From Parabacteroides sp. ZJ-118 (GTDB taxonomy: Bacteria; Bacteroidota; Bacteroidia; Bacteroidales; Tannerellaceae), in the NCBI RefSeq assembly GCF_011038785.1, contig NZ_JAAKDT010000010.1:1-64000 (forward strand): 64,000 nt of DNA, written 5' to 3'. The notes beneath the pieces are model-generated. The model did not search any database. It was not told the origin of the DNA and saw nothing but the letters and a program-made list of their open reading frames with translations. Numbering within the stretch: position 1 is the stretch's first letter; every line of letters starts with the position of its first letter. Both the position numbers and the translations under genes were made by a program. Below, piece by piece: positions 52,756 through 60,960 of this stretch.

Positions 52756-54135
52756 ATGACAACTAAGAAACAAGAGAAAATCAAGTTCAGTAAAGCTTTC
52801 TGGGTGGCGAACACCGTCGAGCTGTTCGAGCGAGCCGCTTATTACGGTGTATTTATCGTCATCACCCTTTATCTTAGCCGCATCCTGGGCTTTAGCGACA
52901 TTCAGGCCGCCAGCATCGCCGGTATCTTTTCCGCCTGTTTGTATCTGCTGCCCACGTTCGCCGGGGCGTTGGCCGACAAGATCGGTTTCCGCGGCTCCAT
53001 GCTATTGGCTTTTACTTTGCTAACCTGCGGTTATCTGGGACTGGCGATTTACCCTACTTGGCTCCAATCCGCCGGACTGGTTGAATACAGCACGACGACT
53101 ACCTTCACGGGATTGTTGGAGAGCAACCTTCAATACGGCATTATCCCCATCATGGCCTTGATCGTATGCGGCGGGGCTTTTATCAAGAGCGTCATCTCCG
53201 GCACGGTCGCTAAAGAGACAACGCCGGAAACCCGGGCGAAGGGTTTCTCTATCTTCTACGCGATGGTAAATATCGGGGCTTTCTCCGGGAAGACGATCGT
53301 GAAGCCGCTTCGCGAGGCGTTGGGCAACGAAGGGCTGATCACCCTGAATTATTTCTCGGCCAGCATGACGCTCCTGGCCTTGCTAGCCATCTGGTTCTTC
53401 TACAAAAGCACCCAACACTCGGGCGAAGGCAAGACGTTCGGGCAGATCTGGAATGCGCTGGTCAAGGTTTGCGGTAACGGCCGGTTGATCACCTTGATCA
53501 TCATTATCACCGGATTCTGGATGGTGCAACACCAATTATATGCCACCATGCCGAAGTACGTACTCCGCCTAGCCGGTGAAGGAGCCTCTCCTTCTTGGTA
53601 TGCCAACGTCAATCCACTGGTCGTCGTGCTTACGGTCAACCTGGTAACACAGATGATGCGCAAGAGAACCGCGCTTACCTCCATGACGATCGGTATGTTC
53701 ATCATGCCAGTATCCGCTCTTTGCATGGCATCCGGCAACATGCTGGATGGGAACGCAGATATACTAGGCATGCATCCTGTCGCCTTCATGATGGTGGTGG
53801 GTATCGTCTTCCAAGGGCTGGCGGAGACGTTTATCTCCCCTCGCTTCCTCGAGTACTTCTCCTTGCAAGCACCCAAGGGAGAGGAAGGTCTTTATCTTGG
53901 ATTCAGCCATTTGCATTCTTTCCTGTCCTCCATCTTCGGATTCGGGTTGTCCGGGTTCCTGTTGAGCAAATACTGCCCGGAGCCTACCCTCTTCGCCTCT
54001 CATGAGGAATGGCTGGCGGCTAGCGCGAACGCCCATTATATCTGGTATTATTTCGGCGCGATCGCCTTGGTATCAGCCTTTGCCCTCATTATCTACGGCC
54101 AAGTGGTGAAACGCTTGGACGCGAAACAGGTATAA
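52756..54135 (+). CDS. POT/MFS-family transporter
   Basis: 459-residue inner-membrane carrier with at least twelve helices, resembling proton-dependent oligopeptide transporters (POT/PTR2). Visible are ELFERAAYYGVFIVITLYLS in the first helix, matching the ExxERxxYY pattern of the family, DKIGFRGSM after TM2, and FSIFYAMVNIGAF later. I start at MTTKKQEKIKF; an upstream TTG is unlikely. Di- or tripeptides are the likely substrate. Transcribed alone. Confidence 0.85.
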   Translation: MTTKKQEKIKFSKAFWVANTVELFERAAYYGVFIVITLYLSRILGFSDIQAASIAGIFSACLYLLPTFAGALADKIGFRGSMLLAFTLLTCGYLGLAIYPTWLQSAGLVEYSTTTTFTGLLESNLQYGIIPIMALIVCGGAFIKSVISGTVAKETTPETRAKGFSIFYAMVNIGAFSGKTIVKPLREALGNEGLITLNYFSASMTLLALLAIWFFYKSTQHSGEGKTFGQIWNALVKVCGNGRLITLIIIITGFWMVQHQLYATMPKYVLRLAGEGASPSWYANVNPLVVVLTVNLVTQMMRKRTALTSMTIGMFIMPVSALCMASGNMLDGNADILGMHPVAFMMVVGIVFQGLAETFISPRFLEYFSLQAPKGEEGLYLGFSHLHSFLSSIFGFGLSGFLLSKYCPEPTLFASHEEWLAASANAHYIWYYFGAIALVSAFALIIYGQVVKRLDAKQV

Positions 54136-54258
54136 CGCCAAGACAGCGAGTAATCGCCCAATGTGCCGGTCTCACCGCGACAAAGGTCGCGCAACCCTGA
54201 ATGAAGAAAGGTCTTATGCTCAAAAGGGCGGGAAGTGTGCATTTCTCGCCCGAAATGC

Positions 54259-54288
54259 TTTGAGATAAAGAATGTTTGATTACTTTTG
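54259..54288 (+). promoter_or_regulatory. etfB-etfA-acyl-CoA dehydrogenase promoter
   Basis: TTTG at 54259-54262, an 18-bp spacer and TACTTTTG at 54281-54288. A hairpin GGGCGGGAA/TTCTCGCCC (54226-54251) lies just upstream and may be the weak terminator of the transporter gene. Confidence 0.55.
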
Positions 54289-54323
54289 CACGCGAGATTA
54301 ATCTAACATTCCTAATATATAAT

Positions 54324-55229
54324 ATGAGTTTAAGAATTATTGTTTTAGCGAAACAGGTCCCGGATACACGAAACGTGGGAAAGGACGCCATGAAAGCGGA
54401 CGGAACGATCAATCGCGCCGCCTTGCCCGCGATCTTTAACCCGGAAGACCTGAACGCGTTGGAACAAGCGTTACGCTTGAAAGACGCTTACCCCGGGACA
54501 ACGGTTACGCTGCTGACGATGGGTCCGGGACGTGCCGCCGAAATCATCCGCGAGGGTTTGTATCGTGGTGCTGACGGCGGTTTTTTGTTGACCGACCGTG
54601 CGTTTGCCGGAGCCGACACGCTAGCCACATCCTATGCGCTTGCCACGGCTATCAAGAAAATCAACGATTATGATATTATCATCGGAGGTCGCCAAGCGAT
54701 CGACGGCGATACGGCGCAGGTAGGTCCGCAAGTCGCCGAGAAACTGGGACTGACCCAAATCACGTATGCCGAGGAGATCCTGAACGTAGATAAAGAGGCC
54801 GGACGTATCACCGTAAAACGTCATATCGACGGGGGTGTCGAGACCGTGGAAGGTCCGCTTCCGATCGTAATCACCGTGAATGGTTCCGCCGCTCCCTGCC
54901 GTCCCCGTAACGCGAAGTTGGTGCAGAAGTACAAATACGCCATGGGCAAGCAAGAGCGGAACACGCAACCCGCCTGTCACCAAGATGAAGAACCGACCGT
55001 TCGTTACCCGAAATTGTACGAGACCCGCCCGTATCTGGATATTCAAGAATGGAGCGTAGCCGACGTAAATGGAGACTTGGTTCAATGCGGCCTTAGCGGT
55101 TCACCGACAAAGGTTAAAGCAATCCAGAACATCGTCTTCCAAGCCAAGGAAAGCAAGACGATCTCCGGTTCCGACCAAGATGTAGAGGATTTGATTGTCG
55201 AACTGTTAGCTAACCACACCATCGGATAA
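54324..55229 (+). CDS. etfB: Electron transfer flavoprotein, beta subunit
   Basis: 301-residue ETF beta subunit (AMP-binding side). The start is MSLRIIVLAKQVPDT; the family pattern continues with LNALEQALRLKD, LLTMGPGRAAE, IIGGRQAIDGDTAQVGPQVAE. It is about 40-50 residues longer than aerobic-type EtfB, as seen in anaerobes where ETF works with a specific dehydrogenase. First gene of a three-gene operon, 4 bases before etfA. Confidence 0.94.
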   Translation: MSLRIIVLAKQVPDTRNVGKDAMKADGTINRAALPAIFNPEDLNALEQALRLKDAYPGTTVTLLTMGPGRAAEIIREGLYRGADGGFLLTDRAFAGADTLATSYALATAIKKINDYDIIIGGRQAIDGDTAQVGPQVAEKLGLTQITYAEEILNVDKEAGRITVKRHIDGGVETVEGPLPIVITVNGSAAPCRPRNAKLVQKYKYAMGKQERNTQPACHQDEEPTVRYPKLYETRPYLDIQEWSVADVNGDLVQCGLSGSPTKVKAIQNIVFQAKESKTISGSDQDVEDLIVELLANHTIG

Positions 55230-55233
55230 GATT

Positions 55234-56253
55234 ATGAACAACGTATTTGTATATTGTGAGACAGAAGGCACGAATGTTGCCGATGTAAGTCTTGAGCTTC
55301 TGACCAAAGGTCGTAAGCTGGCCAATCAATTGGGCTGTGAGCTGGAGGCAATTGTCGCCGGATCCGGCCTTGAGGGTGTAGAAAAGCAAGTGTTGCCTTT
55401 TGGCGTCGATAAGGTTCATGTGTTCGACGCCCCGGGTTTGTTCCCGTATACGTCACTCCCTCATTCCTCTATCCTGATCCATTTGTTCAAAGAGGAGAAA
55501 CCGCAGATCTGCTTGATGGGCGCTACAGTGATCGGTCGCGACTTGGGCCCTCGCGTATCCTCCGCCTTGACAAGCGGCCTGACGGCCGATTGTACCTCTT
55601 TGGAGATCGGCTCGCACGAGGATAAGAAAGCGGGAATTACCTATGAGAACCTGTTATACCAGATCCGTCCGGCGTTCGGTGGTAACATCGTAGCCACGAT
55701 CATCAACCCGGAACACCGCCCGCAAATGGCGACCGTCCGTGAGGGCGTGATGAAAAAGGAGGTCCTCGACGAGAACTATAAAGGTGAAGTGATCCGCCAC
55801 GACGTAGCGAAGTATGTCCCCGAGACAGACTACGTGGTGAAGGTGATCGACCGTCATGTGGAGAAAGCGAAGCACAACCTGAAAGGCGCTCCGATCGTAG
55901 TGGCCGGAGGTTATGGCGTAGGCTCCAAGGAGAACTTTAATTTATTGTTCGATTTGGCGAAAGAGCTTCACGCCGAGGTAGGCGCCAGCCGTGCGGCTGT
56001 CGATGCCGGGTTCTGCGACCACGACCGCCAGATCGGCCAGACCGGTGTCACGGTACGTCCGAAATTGTATATCGCTTGCGGTATCTCCGGGCAGATCCAG
56101 CATATCGCCGGTATGCAAGACGCCGGTATCATCATTTCGATCAATAATGATGAGAATGCCCCGATCAACACGATTGCCGATTACGTAATCAATGGCACGG
56201 TAGAAGAGGTGATTCCTAAGATGATTAAGTATTACAAAAAGAACAGTAAGTAA
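55234..56253 (+). CDS. etfA: Electron transfer flavoprotein, alpha subunit
   Basis: 339-residue FAD-binding alpha subunit. The C-terminal FAD domain shows GAPIVVAGGYGVGSKENF, GASRAAVDAGFCD, QIGQTGVTVRPKLYIACGI and SGQIQH, and INNDENAPINTIADY. With EtfB it carries electrons from the acyl-CoA dehydrogenase encoded 2 bases downstream. Whether this ETF bifurcates electrons cannot be told from the motifs alone. Confidence 0.95.
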   Translation: MNNVFVYCETEGTNVADVSLELLTKGRKLANQLGCELEAIVAGSGLEGVEKQVLPFGVDKVHVFDAPGLFPYTSLPHSSILIHLFKEEKPQICLMGATVIGRDLGPRVSSALTSGLTADCTSLEIGSHEDKKAGITYENLLYQIRPAFGGNIVATIINPEHRPQMATVREGVMKKEVLDENYKGEVIRHDVAKYVPETDYVVKVIDRHVEKAKHNLKGAPIVVAGGYGVGSKENFNLLFDLAKELHAEVGASRAAVDAGFCDHDRQIGQTGVTVRPKLYIACGISGQIQHIAGMQDAGIIISINNDENAPINTIADYVINGTVEEVIPKMIKYYKKNSK

Positions 56254-56255
56254 AA

Positions 56256-57962
56256 ATGGCTAATTATTATACAGACATACCGGAACTCAAGTATCACTTG
56301 AACAATCCGATGATGGAACGTATTTGCGAGCTGAAGGAACGCGAGTACAGAGACAAGGAAGAGTTCGACTACGCGCCGCAAGATTATGCCGACGCGATAG
56401 ACTCGTACGATAAGGTGCTGGAGATTACCGGAGAGATCACCGGAGAGATCATCGCCCCGAACGCGGAAGGCGTGGATGCCGAAGGTCCTCACTGCGCGAA
56501 TGGCCGTGTGGAATATGCCTCGGGTACGAAGCAAAACCTCGACGCGATGGTAAAAGCCGGCTTGAACGGCATGACGATGCCGCGCCGTTTCGGTGGTTTG
56601 AACTTCCCGATCACGCCGTATACCATGTGTGCGGAGATCGTAGCGGCGGCTGACGCCGGCTTCGGTAATATCTGGTCATTACAGGATTGTATCGAAACCT
56701 TATACGAGTTCGGCAATGAGGATCAGCACAGCCGCTTCATCCCGCGTGTCTGCGCAGGAGAAACCATGTCTATGGACCTGACCGAACCGGACGCTGGCTC
56801 CGACCTGCAATCCGTGATGCTAAAGGCTACCTTCGACGAGAAGGAGAATTGCTGGCGGTTGAATGGCGTGAAACGATTCATCACGAATGGCGACGCGGAT
56901 CTTCACCTCGTGTTGGCTCGTTCCGAGGCAGGTACCAAGGATGGGCGCGGTTTGTCCATGTTTATCTACGACAAACGGGAAGGAGGCGTAAACGTACGCC
57001 GTATCGAGAATAAATTGGGAATCCACGGCTCTCCTACTTGCGAATTGGTTTACAAGAACGCGAAAGCGGAGCTTTGTGGCGATCGCAAACTGGGCTTGAT
57101 CAAATACGTGATGGCCTTGATGAACGGCGCACGCCTAGGTATCGCCGCTCAATCGGTAGGCCTCAGCCAAGCCGCTTACAACGAAGGATTGGCCTACGCC
57201 AGGGAGCGCAAGCAGTTCGGTAAGGCGATCATCGATTTCCCCGCTGTTTACGACATGCTCGCCATCATGAAAGCGAAGCTGGATGCCGGACGTGCATTGT
57301 TATACCAAACCGCTCGTTACGTTGATATTTACAAGGCGTTGGACGACATCGCCCGCGAGCGTAAACTGACTCCGGAAGAGCGCAAGGAACAGAAGCAATA
57401 CGCCAAATTGGCGGATTCTTTCACCCCGTTGGCAAAAGGTATGAATTCCGAATACGCCAACCAGAATGCCTATGATTGCATCCAAATACACGGAGGTTCC
57501 GGTTTTATGATGGAGTATGCTTGCCAACGTATCTACCGCGATGCCCGTATCACCTCCATCTACGAAGGCACGACGCAATTGCAGACCGTAGCGGCCATAC
57601 GTTACGTGACAAACGGGTCTTACCTGGCTACCATCCGCGATTTCGAGGCGATCCCTTGCTCCGCCGAGATGGAACCGCTGAAAGCTCGTCTGGTAGAGAT
57701 GGCTAATAAGTTCGAGGCTAGCATGGCGAAAGTAAAAGAGTCTCAAAATCAAGAATTACTCGATTTCGTGGCTCGCCGCTTGATGGAGATGGCCGCTGAT
57801 ATCATCATGGCTCATCTATTGATCCAAGATGCGACGAAAGCGCCGGAACTGTTCGCTAAGTCCGCGGTTGTTTACACCCATTACGTAGAGGCTGAGATTG
57901 AGAAACATCAGGGTTATATCGGACGATTCAACACAGAAGAATTGAGCTCATACAGGCCGTAA
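56256..57962 (+). CDS. Acyl-CoA dehydrogenase, long form
   Basis: 568-residue FAD enzyme introducing a double bond next to the CoA thioester. The usual three-part fold spans about 30-450: MDLTEPDAGSDLQ, the GVKRFITNGDADLHLV region, ERKQFGKAIIDFPAV and IHGGSGFMMEYACQRIYRD. The catalytic base is the Glu of SIYEGTTQLQ. A C-terminal helical extension of about 110 residues makes it longer than butyryl-CoA dehydrogenases. Its ETF partners are encoded directly upstream; the substrate is undetermined. Confidence 0.93.
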   Translation: MANYYTDIPELKYHLNNPMMERICELKEREYRDKEEFDYAPQDYADAIDSYDKVLEITGEITGEIIAPNAEGVDAEGPHCANGRVEYASGTKQNLDAMVKAGLNGMTMPRRFGGLNFPITPYTMCAEIVAAADAGFGNIWSLQDCIETLYEFGNEDQHSRFIPRVCAGETMSMDLTEPDAGSDLQSVMLKATFDEKENCWRLNGVKRFITNGDADLHLVLARSEAGTKDGRGLSMFIYDKREGGVNVRRIENKLGIHGSPTCELVYKNAKAELCGDRKLGLIKYVMALMNGARLGIAAQSVGLSQAAYNEGLAYARERKQFGKAIIDFPAVYDMLAIMKAKLDAGRALLYQTARYVDIYKALDDIARERKLTPEERKEQKQYAKLADSFTPLAKGMNSEYANQNAYDCIQIHGGSGFMMEYACQRIYRDARITSIYEGTTQLQTVAAIRYVTNGSYLATIRDFEAIPCSAEMEPLKARLVEMANKFEASMAKVKESQNQELLDFVARRLMEMAADIIMAHLLIQDATKAPELFAKSAVVYTHYVEAEIEKHQGYIGRFNTEELSSYRP

Positions 57963-57983
57963 TAAACAACTATCATCCTACAT

Positions 57984-58038
57984 AACAAAGAAGGCGAGAC
58001 TTGACTATCAACCAGATAGAGGTCCCGCTTTCTTTGTT
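57984..58038 (+). terminator. Terminator of ETF operon
   Basis: 17-base arms from AACAAAGAAGGCG, with two imperfect pairs, separated by about 21 bases; the right arm ends CTTTCTTTGTTTC. It lies directly before the 23-bp tandem repeats. Confidence 0.65.
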
Positions 58039-58040
58039 TC

Positions 58041-58132
58041 TTACAATGGGCATTATAAGTTCCTTACAATGGGCATTATAAGCTGCTTACGATGGGCATT
58101 GGCAGTTGCTTATAATGGGCATCGTAATTTCC
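58041..58132. repeat. Four 23-bp tandem repeats
   Basis: Units start at 58041, 58064, 58087 and 58110. The first two share TTACAATGGGCATTATAAG; the third and fourth have several changes, mostly at the paired positions around ATGGGCAT. Each unit is a near-palindrome (TTA.AATGGGCATT.TAA). The fourth unit encodes the last residues and the TAA stop of the minus-strand MATE gene, so the array probably grew outward from the gene end. Confidence 0.9.
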
Positions 58133-59408
58133 CGCATCGCCAAAGCATCCATTGCATACCGCCTCGCAAGGAAAGATACCCAAGGAAAGCCATCCATAAC
58201 GCGTGATTTCCCATCGATCGATAAAGCAGGTAATAAATAATAAAGAAAGTACCCGAGGCCACAAGCATCGAGTAAAGCATCTGGCGCGTAGCCGTGGCTC
58301 CAATAAAGATACCGTCCCAAAGGAAGGCGGAGAATCCGCATAAAGGGATCGCCAGTACCCAGTAGAAATAATCCCCGGAAGCCTCAATGACCGAGGTATC
58401 GTTCGTCAACAGCCCCAGAAAATCCCTCCCCAAAAGCGCATAAAGAGCCGTGAAAGACAACGAGAGACCCATTCCCCACAGAAACAACAGACGCGTGCAC
58501 TTACGTAATCCTCCGTCGTTTTGGGCCCCAATAAACCGGCCGGCCAATGCCTCTCCCGCATAAGCGAAACCGTCCATTATATAGGAGAACAAGGTAAACA
58601 ACTGCATCAACAAGGTATTTACGGCCAATATCACATCCCCTTGTCTCGCACCTGTAGAGGTAAAGAAAGTGGTAACAGCGACCAAGCACAAGGTCCGGAA
58701 AAATATATCACTATTGACCGAGAAGAAACGACGCATCGCCTCTCCACCCCAAAGACCGTTCCAATCGATATACGCTTTCAAACGCCCATAATGTTTCAAC
58801 CAAAGGGCGAACGCCATGAAAAGGCCCGCGTATTGGGCGATCAACGTTCCCAGCGCTACACCTTCCACCTTCATGCCCAGCACAAACACGAAACATAAAC
58901 TAGCCAAGATATTCACGATATTCTGTATGATAGCGACAAACATCGGGAAACGAGAATTCTGCATACCGATGAACCAACCGGCAAAGCCATACAATCCCAA
59001 TACGGCCGGCGCTCCCCAGATACAGATATTAAAATAAAGAGAGGCCCATCGCTTCACCTCCTCCGTCGCGTCGATCAAAACGAACGCGCCCCTCAGTATC
59101 GGGTATTGAAGGATCCAAAGCCCGAGAGCGATCCAAAGCCCTACCCCGACAGCCCGCGGCAAAGTCCGGGCCACCTCCGTCAAGTCCCGTTTCCCATAGG
59201 CTTGGGCGGTCATCCCACTTGTCCCCATCCGAAGAAAGCCGAATATCCAATAGATCATGTTAAACAGCATCCCGCCCACGGCGATCGCCCCAATGTACGA
59301 CGCCGATCCCAGATGCCCTACGATCGCCACATCAACCAGACCCAACAAAGGTACGGTTATATTGGAGACGATAGCAGGTATCGCCAGTTGAAGTATTTTC
59401 CGATTCAT
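58110..59408 (-). CDS. MATE-family efflux transporter
   Basis: 432-residue inner-membrane exporter with twelve helices, of the DinF-like branch of the MATE family. The first helix reads LAIPAIVSNITVPLLGLVD, and GHLGSASYIGAIAVGGMLF follows. Such pumps use a cation gradient to expel drugs or metabolites. The stop codon and last six codons lie within the fourth unit of a tandem repeat, and stops exist in the other frames of nearby units. It is separated by 14 bases from the histidine kinase stop. Confidence 0.92.
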   Translation of the reverse strand: MNRKILQLAIPAIVSNITVPLLGLVDVAIVGHLGSASYIGAIAVGGMLFNMIYWIFGFLRMGTSGMTAQAYGKRDLTEVARTLPRAVGVGLWIALGLWILQYPILRGAFVLIDATEEVKRWASLYFNICIWGAPAVLGLYGFAGWFIGMQNSRFPMFVAIIQNIVNILASLCFVFVLGMKVEGVALGTLIAQYAGLFMAFALWLKHYGRLKAYIDWNGLWGGEAMRRFFSVNSDIFFRTLCLVAVTTFFTSTGARQGDVILAVNTLLMQLFTLFSYIMDGFAYAGEALAGRFIGAQNDGGLRKCTRLLFLWGMGLSLSFTALYALLGRDFLGLLTNDTSVIEASGDYFYWVLAIPLCGFSAFLWDGIFIGATATRQMLYSMLVASGTFFIIYYLLYRSMGNHALWMAFLGYLSLRGGMQWMLWRCGKLRCPL

Positions 59409-59422
59409 ATCCTATCCTAAAT

Positions 59423-60265
59423 TTATCCTACGCAAGAAATTACAAACGTCACTTGAAAACCCGGCACAGGACGCTCCGCCAAACAAAGATCCCCGCCTTG
59501 CCGCACCATCATCTGCCGAGAAAGCGACAGGCCGATACCGGAGCCCGTTCTCTTAGTCGTGAAGAAAGGGATAAAAATCTCCCGTTCGATAGCTGCCGGA
59601 ATAGGCGCGCCATTGTTGCTGACCCACAGCCCTTTCATCCAACGCACATCCACGGTCGTCGCCCCGGCCTCTCGAGCATTCTTGACAAGGTTGATCAGTA
59701 CCTGCCGCAACATATTCTGATCCGTACACATCGTAGCAGACAAAGGGATGGAAAGATGCCACTCCAGATCGGGATAAAGTACCCGGATCCCCTCCACAAA
59801 ATCACTCAAATAGACCTCTCCCATAACAGGTTCTTGAAGTTCTGCCAGTTTCCGGTAGCTGTCCACGAACAGGGCAAGTCCCCGGCTGGTATCGTGGATG
59901 GCACGGATCCCCTCCTCGTAAACCGTCCCGGCAATCGCGGGATGCTCCAGATAGGCCTGGCTGATACTGGCGATAGGCGTAGTGGCATTCATGATCTCAT
60001 GTGTAAGCACACGGGTCAGCCGTTGCCACGATTCCACCTCATTACGGGCGAGCAACCGGCCAATGTCTCTGCCCGTCTCGTTGAGGGCCTCTTGCAACGC
60101 CCGCTCCCCGAAGAAGAGACCCTTCACGGGAAGACGGAACGTGAATTCTTGGTTGCGAATCGCCTCACGCATCAGATGCGCCCGATCTCTCAACAATACC
60201 TGATGGCGGTAAAACCATCCGATAAAGAGAATGACTGCCACCCCGAAAGAGACTATCAGAATCAT
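59423..60265 (-). CDS. Sensor histidine kinase, short
   Basis: 280-residue kinase with one N-terminal membrane helix (IVSFGVAVILFIGWFYR) and no periplasmic sensor domain. The phospho-acceptor is His89 in VLTHEIMNATTP; NLVKNAREA is the N box and TTKRTGSGIGLSLSRQ the G2 region. It overlaps the response regulator gene by 4 bases. With so little outside the membrane, it may sense the membrane itself or a partner such as the divergently encoded permease. Confidence 0.92.
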   Translation of the reverse strand: MILIVSFGVAVILFIGWFYRHQVLLRDRAHLMREAIRNQEFTFRLPVKGLFFGERALQEALNETGRDIGRLLARNEVESWQRLTRVLTHEIMNATTPIASISQAYLEHPAIAGTVYEEGIRAIHDTSRGLALFVDSYRKLAELQEPVMGEVYLSDFVEGIRVLYPDLEWHLSIPLSATMCTDQNMLRQVLINLVKNAREAGATTVDVRWMKGLWVSNNGAPIPAAIEREIFIPFFTTKRTGSGIGLSLSRQMMVRQGGDLCLAERPVPGFQVTFVISCVG

Positions 60266-60786
60266 AGCCTCCTCATTTTAGCATACAACGTCTGCCGGGT
60301 AATCCCCAACAATTCGGCAGCCCGGCTGATATTACCGTGGCAACACTCCACCACCTTGCTCACATGTTCCGACTCGACCTGCTCCAATGGAATCACTTTA
60401 CGCCCGGCATCAATCGCGTCTTTCAAGATGCGGATCAGCTCTTGATTATCCCACGGCTTGGCGACAAAGTCCGCCGCCCCCATCTTCAGCCCGCGCACCG
60501 CCAACTTGATATCAGCGTATGCCGTCACCAGTACCACCGGGATAGCCGGATGCTTTTTATGGATGGCCTGAAGCCAAAGCAGGCCGTCCTGTCCGGAGTT
60601 TCCCCCTTGCGTGAAGTTCATGTCGAGCAAAATCCCATCCACCTTCTCTTGTGCCAATACCGTAAGGAGCGTGTCGGGAGAAGCGAGTGTCAATACCCTG
60701 TCGAACTCACCGGCCAAGCAGATCTTGACCGCCGTAAGAACCGCCGGATTGTCATCCACCGCCAATATCGTTCCGTAATTCGCCAT
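60262..60786 (-). CDS. Response regulator, REC plus Fis-type HTH
   Basis: 174-residue regulator: a receiver domain (1-120) with acidic pair at residues 11-12, phospho-Asp55 in GILLDMNF, and Lys in FVAKPW, then a Fis-type helix-turn-helix (GNISRAAELLGITRQTLYAK). It looks like an NtrC-family protein without its AAA+ domain, so it cannot activate sigma-54 and should work as a dimer at palindromic sites. Two such sites lie 60 and 83 bases upstream of its start, towards the divergent ABC operon. Confidence 0.93.
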   Translation of the reverse strand: MANYGTILAVDDNPAVLTAVKICLAGEFDRVLTLASPDTLLTVLAQEKVDGILLDMNFTQGGNSGQDGLLWLQAIHKKHPAIPVVLVTAYADIKLAVRGLKMGAADFVAKPWDNQELIRILKDAIDAGRKVIPLEQVESEHVSKVVECCHGNISRAAELLGITRQTLYAKMRRL

Positions 60787-60845
60787 ATCCGATTCGTTTG
60801 TTTTTCCTTTATTCTTTCATCGGGGATAAAGGTACGGAAAAAGGC

Positions 60846-60885
60846 TGTATGAATATCATACAAGCGGGTGTATGATTTTCATACA
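60846..60885. promoter_or_regulatory. Twin 17-bp palindromic operators
   Basis: TGTATGA-ATA-TCATACA (60846-60862) and TGTATGA-TTT-TCATACA (60869-60885): identical 7-base arms, 3-base centres, 23 bp centre to centre (about two helical turns). They stand between the two-component system and the divergent permease operon, roughly 70 and 95 bases upstream of the latter's start point, a usual place for an activator. The adjacent response regulator is the obvious candidate. Confidence 0.75.
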
Positions 60886-60911
60886 AACTGCTCCGGACGC
60901 CCTTTATATCC

Positions 60912-60942
60912 ATTGCCGGATAGCGGTAACGGCCTACATTTG
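60912..60942 (+). promoter_or_regulatory. Promoter of FtsX/ABC operon
   Basis: ATTG at 60912-60915, a 19-bp spacer and TACATTTG at 60935-60942, followed 18 bases later by the ATG at 60961. The imperfect -33 box fits a promoter that needs an activator. Confidence 0.6.
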
Positions 60943-60960
60943 CAACAAATAGTAAAACGA

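Noticed and set aside
58041-58132. CRISPR array
   Set aside because: The 23-bp units are contiguous with no spacers and no cas genes are near; this is a tandem repeat.
60931-60943. Sigma-54-like GG...GC promoter before the FtsX permease
   Set aside because: The distance between GG and GC is one base short, and the adjacent regulator lacks the AAA+ domain needed; the same bases fit the Bacteroidetes -7 box.
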